DNA of 64,000 bases from assembly GCF_900155935.1 (NCBI RefSeq), contig NZ_FTLW01000001.1, positions 1-64,000 on the forward strand, read 5' to 3'. The notes beneath the pieces are model-generated. The model saw nothing but the letters and a program-made list of their open reading frames with translations. It was not told where the DNA came from and searched no databases. Each line of letters opens with the position of its first letter. Position 1 is the stretch's first letter. Source of the stretch: Solilutibacter tolerans (GTDB lineage: Bacteria > Pseudomonadota > Gammaproteobacteria > Xanthomonadales > Xanthomonadaceae). Of the stretch, positions 36,030 to 45,291 are shown piece after piece. Both the position numbers and the translations under genes were made by a program.

Positions 36030-36953
36030 CTATTGGCACAATTTCCAGTTGTCCGGATCGTCCCAAATGATCTGCTCTTTGAATCCGGGAGGCGATACGC
36101 GCGACGGTCTTCCATTCTCTGGAAAGGACGCACGCCAGATCCTGATTTGGATTTTGTTGCTATCCGGGCTCCGCGCTTCGGTGAATCCCTCAAGGAGCAC
36201 GTCGCTCTGCGTCTTACAGATCGATGTCCCAATCTGGGACTTTTGCGGTCGGGTCCGATCGGCTTCGGCCGCCATTGCGTCATTCCTCTGACGTGCGTTG
36301 GTAACCATTGCGCTTTGGCGAGCGATGTCGAACTCCCTCTCGGAGAGCGAACTAACGAGAAGGGTTCCCGTTGTGAGCTTCGGGTCGAAGTTGCATCCGC
36401 CTGCCCACATATCTGTTTGCCATGGTCCCCAGTCGCCCGTCAACAACTGGTACCTCCTGTCGTAAACGAGGATTTCCCTCCCGAGCACCTTTCCAGAGCC
36501 GGGATCAACGCCCACATAAAGCCGATGGTTCCTGGTCTGTGTCGCTGCATTGCTTTGTGGGGCGATGTCACCATCGCGTTCCTTGGCAGGGAGCAGGTAG
36601 TAGGACTGCCCCGTCGACTTGTCAGTGAGCTTTAGCCGTGCCTCGTAAAGCCCGCTGGCGATGCGAAGCGACGCAAGATCAGTTGACTCCTGCTTGGGTT
36701 TGAGGAGCCCAGAAGGACCGGCCTTGAACCAGCCTTCGGCTTTGCAACGCGCTTGAAGCTTGACGTCATGAGCGACTGAAAGGAACCTGCGATTATCCGC
36801 TTGATCGACGGGATCGCTGCTAAGCCTCTTGATCGCAGACTTTGCTTCTCGTTCGCTGTAGGGACCCTCGATCACATAACGGGTCGCTTCAGAAGCCCAG
36901 GCATTCGATGCCACCGAGCACATCGCAATCAATAGTAGCAATGGTGTCTTCAC
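36030..36953 (-). CDS. Exported protein of unknown function
   Basis: 307 residues. A Sec signal peptide occupies residues 1-20 (LLLLIAMCSVASNAWASEA, cleavage likely after WAS or ASA). The mature protein is soluble, with several cysteines (QARCKAEG, GGCNFD, SICKTQ, KLCQ at the end) that could form disulfides. No domain recognised. Transcribed against the plus-strand cargo. Its upstream region holds a tandem repeat and a GC hairpin (GCCTCG/CGAGGC at 36985-37000). Confidence 0.65.
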   Translation of the reverse strand: MKTPLLLLIAMCSVASNAWASEATRYVIEGPYSEREAKSAIKRLSSDPVDQADNRRFLSVAHDVKLQARCKAEGWFKAGPSGLLKPKQESTDLASLRIASGLYEARLKLTDKSTGQSYYLLPAKERDGDIAPQSNAATQTRNHRLYVGVDPGSGKVLGREILVYDRRYQLLTGDWGPWQTDMWAGGCNFDPKLTTGTLLVSSLSEREFDIARQSAMVTNARQRNDAMAAEADRTRPQKSQIGTSICKTQSDVLLEGFTEARSPDSNKIQIRIWRASFPENGRPSRVSPPGFKEQIIWDDPDNWKLCQ

Positions 36954-37022
36954 AAGCGCTTCTCCGTGTCGAGAACGTCATCAGGCCTCGGTGTCGAGGC
37001 TTCTTGTTCGGCAACTATTCGT

Positions 37023-37049
37023 GAAAATAGGATATCCGAAAATAGGATA
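37023..37049 (+). repeat. Tandem 12-bp repeat upstream of the exported-protein gene
   Basis: GAAAATAGGATA occurs twice, at 37023-37034 and 37038-37049, separated by TCC (period 15). It lies 70-96 bp upstream of the minus-strand start at 36953 and is a plausible regulator site or promoter region. Confidence 0.55.
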
Positions 37050-37142
37050 ATGCCAATGGAATGCCCAGATGTAACCACACTAGGGGCGGGTCTCGGCAAC
37101 ACACAACGTGGCTGATGGACGTCGACAAGGCGGATGCCATTA

Positions 37143-37418
37143 CTAAGACGAGAGTCCGGAGGCATGAAGTATCAGGCGGGCCAGGACTGCGCGATGGACG
37201 GCGGCGTCACCGGTGCGCTCGTAGGCGTCCACCAGTTTCTCAAGGTAGCGCGCTGACCGCTCCTCAGCCGTCATGGACACGGTCTCCAGTCGAGCCCAGA
37301 TGCGTCCAGCGAGCGCCAGGTCGCGGCTGCTCGTGGGCCAGCCGCTGGACAGCTTCCACGCCAAGGCTGCGACGATGGCTTGTGTTCCCTGGCACAAGTC
37401 GTCTTCACTGTGATTCAT
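37143..37418 (-). CDS. Small hypothetical protein
   Basis: 91 residues from ATG 37418, with AAAGGAC upstream. Composition is helical: DDLCQGTQAIVAALAWKLSSG and ERSARYLEKLVDAYERTGDAAVHRAVLARL. No domain recognised. The 350 bp between it and the next plus-strand gene hold a copy of the 17-bp repeat and no supported gene. Confidence 0.55.
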   Translation of the reverse strand: MNHSEDDLCQGTQAIVAALAWKLSSGWPTSSRDLALAGRIWARLETVSMTAEERSARYLEKLVDAYERTGDAAVHRAVLARLILHASGLSS

Positions 37419-37677
37419 GTGCGTCCTTTGGTTTGCGACGAGGCATCGCATGAACCAAAGACCACTCAACGGCGTGCAGCAAAGTTGTCGGGGAATTTGC
37501 GCGTAGAAACCGCGACAGGGCGGTGAATGAAACGGAACGCGGCGCCAACCTCACACGCGGATTTGCCGATACGCGCGGCCATGTAACCGAAGATGGGAGG
37601 GGAATTCGATAACTGCTGAGCGTTTCGTCCAGAAGTCAGGCCGGCTGCCACGCTTTAGCGTCGATATGCAGTTATCC

Positions 37678-37694
37678 GGATTCAGGCCGTTTTT
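37678..37694 (+). repeat. 17-bp direct repeat, right copy
   Basis: GGATTCAGGCCGTTTTT, same as 21723-21739 and in the same orientation. It lies 74 bp upstream of the DUF7673-like gene. With the left copy it brackets the recombinase operon and the methyltransferase-helicase-nuclease cargo (16.0 kb). Confidence 0.45.
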
Positions 37695-37768
37695 ACTGCT
37701 CGAATCCGTACTTTGACGTCGATGTTCTTGGCTAGCCTGAAGCTCCAGACGGCAGGTGGAGTTCCCCA

Positions 37769-38059
37769 ATGAATGAGAAGACGAAGGCAGCGTTGGAGCG
37801 CCTGCTTGCCGTGGCTGGGTATGACAGTGGGCAAAGTCGGCGCGTCACCGATTTCTTGCTCTCATGGTGGAACGCCGAGAGCTGTGGCAAGTTCGACCCG
37901 ACCGACATGTGGGGGCTGGATGGAGACATTCGTGTGGACGTGGTGACAGTCCTGATCTTCATCGCCAGTCACCAGACCTATCCGGACACGCTTGGCTACG
38001 GCCGGGAATTCGAGCGGCTCGTCGCCGAGTGGCGACCACACTTGGTGAACAAGTACTAA
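37769..38059 (+). CDS. DUF7673-like small protein
   Basis: 96 residues. AALERLLAVAGYDSGQSRRVTDFLLSWWNAESCGKFDPTDMWGLD and YPDTLGYGREFERLVAEWRP form a pattern I recognise from a small conserved family (DUF7673) that is frequent on integrative elements and plasmids; function unknown. The AGGTGGAG ribosome binding site lies 10 bases upstream. Confidence 0.7.
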   Translation: MNEKTKAALERLLAVAGYDSGQSRRVTDFLLSWWNAESCGKFDPTDMWGLDGDIRVDVVTVLIFIASHQTYPDTLGYGREFERLVAEWRPHLVNKY

Positions 38060-38265
38060 GGCAGCAGTCGTCCGGTATGGACGATCGGGCAGAACGGATC
38101 ATCGCCAATGACCCCAGTTCTCACCGGACGGCGGTCATGTCCGCGCGGGACGCCGGAAACGGGACGGTCTGACTTAGTTCGTGTCCATTCGGGACAGTGA
38201 AAAAGCCGGGAGCGGGGCGTTCGTTATATGCTCGTAGGGGCACGGAGGCCTACCAGTCGGACTAA

Positions 38266-39696
38266 ATGATCCAGGAACCAGTCGCGCCACTATTCGACCG
38301 TCTTCCAGACGGGATCTTTCGGCCGTTGGGTGTGGCCAACAGTCGGCACTATTGGGACGTTCTCTCACGGGTCATGGCGACCCTCTGGGGCGAAGACGGC
38401 CGCGCCCCAGGTGAGGAGGTGCCCAAGAAGGTCGTCACCCAGGTTATTGAGTCCTGCCTGATCGCGGATGACCCGTGGGACGGCGAGTTGCAGACCCCCC
38501 TTAATGTGCTCAGCCATATGGTCTTCAACGCCTTGGCCGATGCGGGCTGGCTCTCGGTGCGCCGCCGAGGACTGGTCGACATGGTCACCGTGAAGCCACG
38601 GATTAGCATGCTTTTCACGATGCTCAACGACTTCGCGCGACAGGAGCCGGAGTACATCGGCGGTCAGGTGCGTTCGATATTGTTGAATCTGCGCTCGGTG
38701 ACTGAAGACAGCACCGACCCGAGCGCCTGCAGCGCCTACCAGACGGCCGCCAAGCAGGCCCGGCAATGCATGGCGCACATCGTCAACACCGGCTGTCGCG
38801 TACAGGACCTGATGGACAGCTTGGTCGAATTGGAGTCCGCCCGCGATTTCGTCCATGGCTTCTTTACCGACTTCGTTGAGCGCGTCTACATTGCGGACTA
38901 CAGCGAGCTACGCACGCGCAACCACCCTCTCCAGTATCGCGGCCAAATCATCGAGAAGACCTATGCGTTGCAGGACGACGACGCTTCGCGCGAGCGTCTC
39001 GTCAGCTGGTACACAGAACATATCGGCAAGGGGGATCGGGAGCGCGGCGAGAACGCATATCGACGTGATACCAATCAACTGTTACGGCTGAACAATATTG
39101 AGGATCACCTCGCGAGGCTGGATGAGGAGATCAAAGTAGCCAACCAGCGTGCTCTCGCTTTGATCGAATACAAGCTGCGCGCCCCGAAGCATCTCGACAA
39201 GCTGATCAGTCGTGCGTGCATCGCACTGACAGATATGGAGGAAGAGCACCCGGCGCTTCCTGGCGATGCCGGTGGCGTGCACTGGTCGCCATCAGCGCTG
39301 GCCAAGCCCCGCAAACAAGCAAGAGAGCAGGTCGCCACGGCGGTCGAAGAGGTGGAACTGACCGACGAGGAGTTGGCCATGGAGTGGCTACGTCGACGCA
39401 TGATCGAAAATCGCAAGGTCACGCCCGTGCAGCTGGCGAACTACGTCGTTCGGATGCTGGATGGCAAGCAGAGAATGAGCTCCGACACCTTGTCCGTCAC
39501 ATCGATCAACGATCTGTGCTGCTACCAGCGGCTACTGTTGATTGCATCCCGCGACGATGCGCCGCTGACGCAGCGACGTCATGACCCACTCATCCAAATG
39601 CTGCGTGGGATTCGAGTGCGGTTCGATGATGACAGCATGACCAATAACGATTACATGACTCATCGACGCTTCGTCGTCGAGCGCGAGGAAGCGTGA
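38266..39696 (+). CDS. jetA: Wadjet subunit JetA (kleisin-like)
   Basis: 476 residues. JetA is the MukF-like kleisin of the SMC-related Wadjet complex, which extrudes and cleaves plasmid-sized circular DNA. The opening LFDRLPDGIFRPLGVANSRHYWDVLSRVM and RTRNHPLQYRGQIIEKTY match the family; the middle is helical with winged-helix character. It is identified also by its place before jetB, jetC and jetD. Its TGA overlaps the jetB ATG (TGATG). The Wadjet subtype (I-III) was not decided from sequence alone. Confidence 0.92.
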   Translation: MIQEPVAPLFDRLPDGIFRPLGVANSRHYWDVLSRVMATLWGEDGRAPGEEVPKKVVTQVIESCLIADDPWDGELQTPLNVLSHMVFNALADAGWLSVRRRGLVDMVTVKPRISMLFTMLNDFARQEPEYIGGQVRSILLNLRSVTEDSTDPSACSAYQTAAKQARQCMAHIVNTGCRVQDLMDSLVELESARDFVHGFFTDFVERVYIADYSELRTRNHPLQYRGQIIEKTYALQDDDASRERLVSWYTEHIGKGDRERGENAYRRDTNQLLRLNNIEDHLARLDEEIKVANQRALALIEYKLRAPKHLDKLISRACIALTDMEEEHPALPGDAGGVHWSPSALAKPRKQAREQVATAVEEVELTDEELAMEWLRRRMIENRKVTPVQLANYVVRMLDGKQRMSSDTLSVTSINDLCCYQRLLLIASRDDAPLTQRRHDPLIQMLRGIRVRFDDDSMTNNDYMTHRRFVVEREEA

Positions 39697-40310
39697 TGGC
39701 CAACTGGGAACGATTGGCGGCACAAAGTAGCGGGCACTACGAAGAGCAGGATTACCAGCAGGCGGCTTACCGCTTGATGATGGAGCAGGTGATCTACGCG
39801 GGCGACCGTGGCGGGCGTTTGCCATACGAATTGTTGACGCATCACCTGAGTACTTTTCGGGAGGTGTTCGAGCAGTTCGGTATGACGATTACCCACAATC
39901 CGCATCACGGCTATGTGGTCGCCATTCCGCGTCATGCCTTCGGTGGGCGCATGCGACTGGAGGAAACGCGGCTGGCGTTGTTACTACGCAGGGTCTACGA
40001 CGATCGTATCAATGCGGTCGATATCGTGGACGGAGAAGCCTTCGTCACCCTTGAGGAGCTGGAGCAGCTCTACAAAGAGCTGCTCGGCAGGCAACTACCG
40101 GACCGTGGAGAGATGCGCGAGTTGTTGCGATCACTCAGGCGTAACGGCATGGCTCGAGAAATCGACGCGGCCGATGATCAGCCGTTCCAGATCGTGATCC
40201 GCCCTGCAATCACCGACATTCTTGGCCAGACAGCCTTGTTGCAGTTGGCGGCTTATGGGGTCGATCCCGAAGTGGATGAAGAACTGGAAGTCGACGATGA
40301 AACAACTTGA
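39696..40310 (+). CDS. jetB: Wadjet subunit JetB (DUF4194, KITE-like)
   Basis: 204 residues from ATG 39696 (GTG three bases upstream is the alternative). DUF4194 features: YRLMMEQVIYAGDRGGRLPYELLTHHLSTFREVFEQFG and LLRRVYDDR; an acidic tail (DPEVDEELEVDDETT). MukE-like partner that bridges JetA and the JetC SMC. Overlaps jetC by 14 bases. Confidence 0.92.
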   Translation: MANWERLAAQSSGHYEEQDYQQAAYRLMMEQVIYAGDRGGRLPYELLTHHLSTFREVFEQFGMTITHNPHHGYVVAIPRHAFGGRMRLEETRLALLLRRVYDDRINAVDIVDGEAFVTLEELEQLYKELLGRQLPDRGEMRELLRSLRRNGMAREIDAADDQPFQIVIRPAITDILGQTALLQLAAYGVDPEVDEELEVDDETT

Positions 40311-43300
40311 GTCAATTGGCCTCGTCCAGTACTTCCTGTATGCCCGACAGGATCTTGATGTTGGACGAAATACCGCTTTCCTCGGCCCCAACGGCACAGG
40401 CAAGACGGCCCTACTTGATGCTTTGCAGATCGTGTTGTTGGGCGCCGACCGGAATCGCATCCATTTCAACGCATCGAGCGAAGGCAAGCGCAGAGCGCGA
40501 AGCTTGCGCGACTATTGCCTTGGCGTACACGGCCAGCGTCCAAGCGACGTGTGTCGAGATTCGGCTAACACCTATATCAACCTTGTGTTCCGCGACCCGG
40601 ACACAGGCACGCCCGTGACCGCCGGCGCTGCGCTCTCCGCATCGGTCGACAGCCAGGAGCACCTCTTCCATAGCCTCTACATCCTGCCTGGCGTGTCACT
40701 TCGCACTGATCAGATGGTCGAGGCCAAGAACGGACAGGAGATGGTGCTCCCATGGCGTACCCTGCAGCCCAAGCTGGCCGACTTGTGCAGAGCGGTCGGA
40801 ACGACGCCGGTGTTCACCATCAACGGAGAGGAGTTCTCGCGTCAGCTGTTCGGCGCGCAGTTAGCAAGCAGTGGCGAGTCCCCCAATTATCGCGCTATAC
40901 GAACTGCTTTCGCCCGGTCGCTCAAGCTCAACCGAGACGTCGACGATCTCAACGAGACCTTGCGCAACCACCTGATTGAGGCACGCCCGACCAACGTCAA
41001 CCAGTTCCGCGCTCGACTCGATCAGTTTCGAGAGATAAAGCGCACCATCCAGGAGCTGGCCGAGCGTCTTTCTCAGGCAGAAGCAGTCGAAAAGCAGTAC
41101 CGAACTGTCCAACAGCACTTCGTCAAGGCGGCGAACTACACTTACCTCAAGGCTGTCTTCAATGCTGATCGACTCGGCGAAGAGATCGCCGAAACCGAAG
41201 AGACCATTGAACATCTGATCCAGCAAGAAGCGGGATTCAGGTCGGCCCTTAGCAAGGCTGAGAGCGATGTCGGCGCGGCCCACAAACGTCTTGTATCGGC
41301 CGAAGTCGCCTTGAAGCAGGATCCGGATTACCTGCGCCATTTAAGCAGCCAGTCCGAATTAGACAAAGGACGCGATGGGCTCGCTTCACTTCGATCAACG
41401 ATAAGGGATGACCTGGGCCGGCTTGGCACTGCTGTGCGCCGAGTGGTCGGCAACAAGGATCTCGCCAGGCTGCAGGGTGACGGTGCACATGCCTTGGAGC
41501 ATGTATCCGCACTGAGTGAGTTGCTGGGCCGAGAAGCTGACATCCAGCCAGAGGACACGCTGGTGCTGGCCAACGCCGTAAGCACGCTACACAGGGCAGT
41601 CGATAGTGTTCGCATGGATCTTGCTCAGCAACTTGCGGCAGCTAACCACTCATTGACGGCGGCCAAGGCAGACTTAGGCCGCGTCAACGCTGGCAGGCCG
41701 CCGCTGCGTTCTGAAGTTTCAAGGCTGCAGTCGTTGCTTGAGGGTGCCGGTATCCAAACGACGCCGGTATGTGACCTTGTGGAGGTCAAGGACGTCGAGT
41801 GGCAGCCAGCGATTGAGGCCTATCTTGGGCGAAACGTTGATGCCCTTCTGGTGCATGACACGGCGGATGAGACCGCGGCGATCGATGTATTCCGGCGCGC
41901 CCGGAATGATATCTACGGTTCTAAGCTGGCCCTGATCTCTCGTGGACGCTCATGGCAGGCCCCGGGCAGTGGGAAATATGCGGCTCAGCTGATCACGGGT
42001 GACGACAACGGTGCCATCCGCTTTCTTCAGGGCGAGTTAGGAAAGGTGGCGCTGGTCGAAGACAGCGAACAACTACGTGTCGGGAACAAAGCTTTGTCGC
42101 GCGATGGCATGGTTAGTTCGGGTGGCGGCGTCGACCGCCTCCGGCTTATGACTAAAACGGGCCTTCGAATCGGTGGCGTCAGTAACGAGGATCACGTGCG
42201 CGCGGCACGCGAAGCCTTGCGTAAGGCGGATGAGCTTTACGACGCGCTCAATCGACGTGTGGAGCATGTGTCGACGATCAGTCAGGCGCTAGCATCAGCT
42301 GGCGATAGCGATACGATCCAGGTGCGCTTGCAGTCGTTGATCGGCCAGATCGTGAACCAGCAAGCCGCGATTACACAAACGGAAATGATCATTGATGCGG
42401 GTGAGGCCGGTAGTCTCGCTGCGTTACAGCTCGCGGCAAGTGCGGCGGCTGAGCAGCACGCCGCGAAGGACAAAGCGAAAACAGAAGCTGCCTCAAACGT
42501 GGATAAGGCTGTGTCGGCTCTGAAGGGTATGCGAGAAAAGCTGAAACAGCTCACCGATGAGCAGGCCAGCGCGCGAGACGAAGAGGTTTTGGCACGCCAA
42601 AACTCGCTTTGTGATCTCAATGCGGCCGAAACGCTCCGTGAGGTTGTGGAAACTAAAACGGGCGACGATGTGTCTGCCGCGATCATGGAGTGCTCCAGAC
42701 TGCGCGAGAACAGCACAAGCCTAGGCAACAGTGCCAATACCAAGGCCTGGGGTTTGATGACCACATACCTTGCCAACTACCAGCTGGAGAACCACGAGAT
42801 TCGCGATGAGGACTGGCAGCAGGCATTGGCCATGGTCCAAAGCGAGATCAAGCGCATGTCCGAACTGGAGCTGGTCGAGAAGCAAGACGAAGCCAACCGC
42901 GCATATACCGCAGCGGTCGAGGTTTTCCGCTCGGACGTGGCGCACACTTTGCTCAATGGATTCGATGCGATTGAGGAGCAGATCAAGGGTCTGAATCGAA
43001 TTTTGAACAAGGCTCCGGAGTTCACTAACGGCGAGCGTTATCAGTTCAGGGCGACCAAGGTCGACCAGCACCGAAAGCTCTATGAGTTCCTTCAGCGCGT
43101 GCGCGAGATGGGCGAGAGTGAATCGACGCTGTTTGGGGGCTCCGGTCCCATTCCTGAAGAATTCCGTTTACTGGTAGAAGGTGACGGCAAGGGCTCGCCA
43201 CTACAGCTAGAGAACAGCCCGCTCAACGATCATCGCCTTTTCTTCAGTTACGACGTCGACATCTATGCTGACGGCGACTTGAAGGGCAAGCTGAGTAAAC

Positions 43301-43713
43301 GCTTTGGGCCAGGTTCTGGCGGCGAGCATCGCACACCGCTTTACGTCATCTTCGGTGCCTCGCTGGCGGCAGCGTTCGGCAAGCCTGCCGGTACGCCAGG
43401 CTGCGGCGGCTTGATTATGCTGGATGAGGCATTCGAGAAGATGGATGCTCAGAACGTACGGGCGACTGCCGAATACCTGAACGCACTCGGCCTGCAGATG
43501 ATCATCGCCGGTCCCGAATCTGATCAGGCCAAGATGTCTTCCTTCTTGGACGTGTACTGGGACATGGCGCGATTCGGATCCAAACGGATCCAACTGTTCC
43601 GTAACGAGATCAAACCGGCTGCGCGGGAACTTTTGGCTAGTGACATCCTTGCGGTGCACCCGGAACTGATGGAGGAAGCATTGGTTGAGGTTTCGGAGCG
43701 TTCTAGTGGTTGA
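40297..43713 (+). CDS. jetC: Wadjet SMC-like ATPase JetC (MukB-like)
   Basis: 1138 residues from ATG 40297. Walker A FLGPNGTGKTALLDALQ (residues 29-45), two long coiled-coil stretches (about 240-430 and 640-860) around a central hinge (residues 470-620, VDALLVHDTADETAAIDVFRRA), ABC signature KRFGPGSGGEHRTPLY and Walker B CGGLIMLDEAFEKMD near the end. This is the DNA loop-extruding motor. Full length with intact motifs. Starts inside jetB and its last bases overlap the jetD start. Confidence 0.96.
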   Translation: MKQLESIGLVQYFLYARQDLDVGRNTAFLGPNGTGKTALLDALQIVLLGADRNRIHFNASSEGKRRARSLRDYCLGVHGQRPSDVCRDSANTYINLVFRDPDTGTPVTAGAALSASVDSQEHLFHSLYILPGVSLRTDQMVEAKNGQEMVLPWRTLQPKLADLCRAVGTTPVFTINGEEFSRQLFGAQLASSGESPNYRAIRTAFARSLKLNRDVDDLNETLRNHLIEARPTNVNQFRARLDQFREIKRTIQELAERLSQAEAVEKQYRTVQQHFVKAANYTYLKAVFNADRLGEEIAETEETIEHLIQQEAGFRSALSKAESDVGAAHKRLVSAEVALKQDPDYLRHLSSQSELDKGRDGLASLRSTIRDDLGRLGTAVRRVVGNKDLARLQGDGAHALEHVSALSELLGREADIQPEDTLVLANAVSTLHRAVDSVRMDLAQQLAAANHSLTAAKADLGRVNAGRPPLRSEVSRLQSLLEGAGIQTTPVCDLVEVKDVEWQPAIEAYLGRNVDALLVHDTADETAAIDVFRRARNDIYGSKLALISRGRSWQAPGSGKYAAQLITGDDNGAIRFLQGELGKVALVEDSEQLRVGNKALSRDGMVSSGGGVDRLRLMTKTGLRIGGVSNEDHVRAAREALRKADELYDALNRRVEHVSTISQALASAGDSDTIQVRLQSLIGQIVNQQAAITQTEMIIDAGEAGSLAALQLAASAAAEQHAAKDKAKTEAASNVDKAVSALKGMREKLKQLTDEQASARDEEVLARQNSLCDLNAAETLREVVETKTGDDVSAAIMECSRLRENSTSLGNSANTKAWGLMTTYLANYQLENHEIRDEDWQQALAMVQSEIKRMSELELVEKQDEANRAYTAAVEVFRSDVAHTLLNGFDAIEEQIKGLNRILNKAPEFTNGERYQFRATKVDQHRKLYEFLQRVREMGESESTLFGGSGPIPEEFRLLVEGDGKGSPLQLENSPLNDHRLFFSYDVDIYADGDLKGKLSKRFGPGSGGEHRTPLYVIFGASLAAAFGKPAGTPGCGGLIMLDEAFEKMDAQNVRATAEYLNALGLQMIIAGPESDQAKMSSFLDVYWDMARFGSKRIQLFRNEIKPAARELLASDILAVHPELMEEALVEVSERSSG

Positions 43714-44908
43714 TACGCGGCGTCCGGTTCTGTGTGGCTGGGTGGACGCTGTGCTGCGAGAACAACTTGGGCGTGGCGAGAGAAAAAGTGTCTCCGGATC
43801 ATCATCGGTACCCCAGAAGTCGAATCTCAAACCGACCAATTCGATTTACTGGCAGCAGAACTTCGAAGAACGAATGCGCGGACATGGACAGATCCGTGAT
43901 GCCGTCAAATACGGTGCCGTGACTGCTGGCTGGGGCGATCAAGGAGGCGATGATCGTCCGCTTGAGTGGGTGCGAGTAGACGATGTGGAATTGCTGGCGA
44001 GCTTGCTTGGTATCGCCACCAACGCAACCCAGCTGCAGGTCGCCCAGAAAAATTTAGAGGCGTGGACGGATGCATATCCGCGTCTTATTGAGGTCTTGAA
44101 GGCGTGGGAAAGGCTGCGTCGGGTGCGTGGCCTCGCTCCTGACTCATGGCGTTCATGGCGCGATGCACTTCGAGTGCTCGACGCGGTTGTAGCCATGCCA
44201 GGTGAGGATCAAGTCATCCGCGTGCTCAGTGGAAGACTTTTCTCGGACACGAAACGGATTGAGAAGCTATTGCCTCAGCTTGATGTTCTATCAGGGGAAG
44301 GGCTATCAAGCCGGCCAAGGGGAAAGTGGGAAGTCCTCAGGACTCTCGGCCTAGTCAAGCAGCCAATGCCGTTGCTGATTGCAGGTACGGGAAAGATCCT
44401 GATGCATGAGGGTCCGGACTGCACAATCGTTCACCCCTACGTTGGTGTCGCGCCACGAAGTGTGCGCGGCCTCGAAGCTACACCCTCATGGGTACTGAGC
44501 ATTGAAAACCTTACGACGTTTCATCTGGCAGCCGAGGCGTTGAAATGCCGGGAAGATGGGTTGGTGGTATTCACTGGCGGCATGCCATCACCTGCTTGGG
44601 TCACGGGTTTCCGCAGCCTAACCGGATCGTTGCCGACGACAGCGGTGTTCTATCACTGGGGTGATATAGATGTTGGCGGCTTCAGGATTGCGGCAAGGTT
44701 GCAGGAAGTCGCACTGCCAGAGGGAGTTTCGCTGCAGCCATGGCTTATGGACGTAACGAAATGTGGCAGAGGGAATGCTGTCTCTGAGTCAATAGGGGAT
44801 GCTATGAGAGCGGCAGCGGTACGGGTAGGTTGGAGTGAGCTTGGTGAGCTGCCATCGCTTGCTCTGGAGCAAGAGCAAATTGAGCTAAAGCTTCCAGAGT
44901 CCCAGTAA
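43706..44908 (+). CDS. jetD: Wadjet nuclease JetD (Toprim, topoisomerase VI-like)
   Basis: 400 residues; start taken as GTG 43706 inside the jetC end. JetD cleaves DNA once the complex stalls on circular plasmids. The Toprim domain shows LSIENLTTFHLAAE (Glu) and FYHWGDIDVGGFRIAARL (DxD) with LEQEQIELK at the end; the N-terminal part (SIYWQQNFEERMRGHG onwards) is the DUF3322-like region. All four jet genes are intact and overlapping, so the system should be functional. Confidence 0.94.
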   Translation: MVDTRRPVLCGWVDAVLREQLGRGERKSVSGSSSVPQKSNLKPTNSIYWQQNFEERMRGHGQIRDAVKYGAVTAGWGDQGGDDRPLEWVRVDDVELLASLLGIATNATQLQVAQKNLEAWTDAYPRLIEVLKAWERLRRVRGLAPDSWRSWRDALRVLDAVVAMPGEDQVIRVLSGRLFSDTKRIEKLLPQLDVLSGEGLSSRPRGKWEVLRTLGLVKQPMPLLIAGTGKILMHEGPDCTIVHPYVGVAPRSVRGLEATPSWVLSIENLTTFHLAAEALKCREDGLVVFTGGMPSPAWVTGFRSLTGSLPTTAVFYHWGDIDVGGFRIAARLQEVALPEGVSLQPWLMDVTKCGRGNAVSESIGDAMRAAAVRVGWSELGELPSLALEQEQIELKLPESQ

Positions 44909-45291
44909 CACGATTGTCGGCTCTGTCTATGCGCAATTGCCAATCACTACAGCTCACGATCGAAAGCGAAAATTCGAGCATGTATCGCGGTTTGCATGCT
45001 ATGCACGCGATTGCCGATGTCACCGCCAAGGTACGGAGGGATTTGGTTATGGACCGTCCTCAGTGGCGGTCGTGGCAATGGCCAGCGAGTGTAAGGCTGG
45101 GGTGCCTTGGCTATCTTGGCTCTGATCGCCCTCTATTTTGTGCTTTCTCATTCTTGCCAAGGTTATTGGTACGCTGAACTGCGCACGGGAGAAGTGATTT
45201 CTGATTTGCATCGAGTGCGATTCGCTAGCCGAAGATTACGTCGACAATGCATGCATTGTCGATTCGTATATTTGATAAATAGGGAAATAAC
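44909..45291. other. Intergenic region between Wadjet and Gabija
   Basis: No supported gene. Short plus-strand frames exist, one encoding a hydrophobic stretch near 45110-45160 (AILALIALYFVLSHSC), but it starts at TTG without a ribosome binding site and runs into gajA, so it is probably not real. The 3' part carries the palindrome and likely promoter of gajAB. Confidence 0.5.
45241..45262. promoter_or_regulatory. Perfect 22-bp palindrome upstream of gajA
   Basis: TCGACAATGCA is followed directly by its reverse complement TGCATTGTCGA. It ends 29 bp before the gajA start and overlaps where a promoter should be (TATATT and GATAAAT lie just downstream). It is not a terminator, as there is no loop or T-run. 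Probably the operator of a dimeric regulator not encoded in the immediate neighbourhood. Confidence 0.75.
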
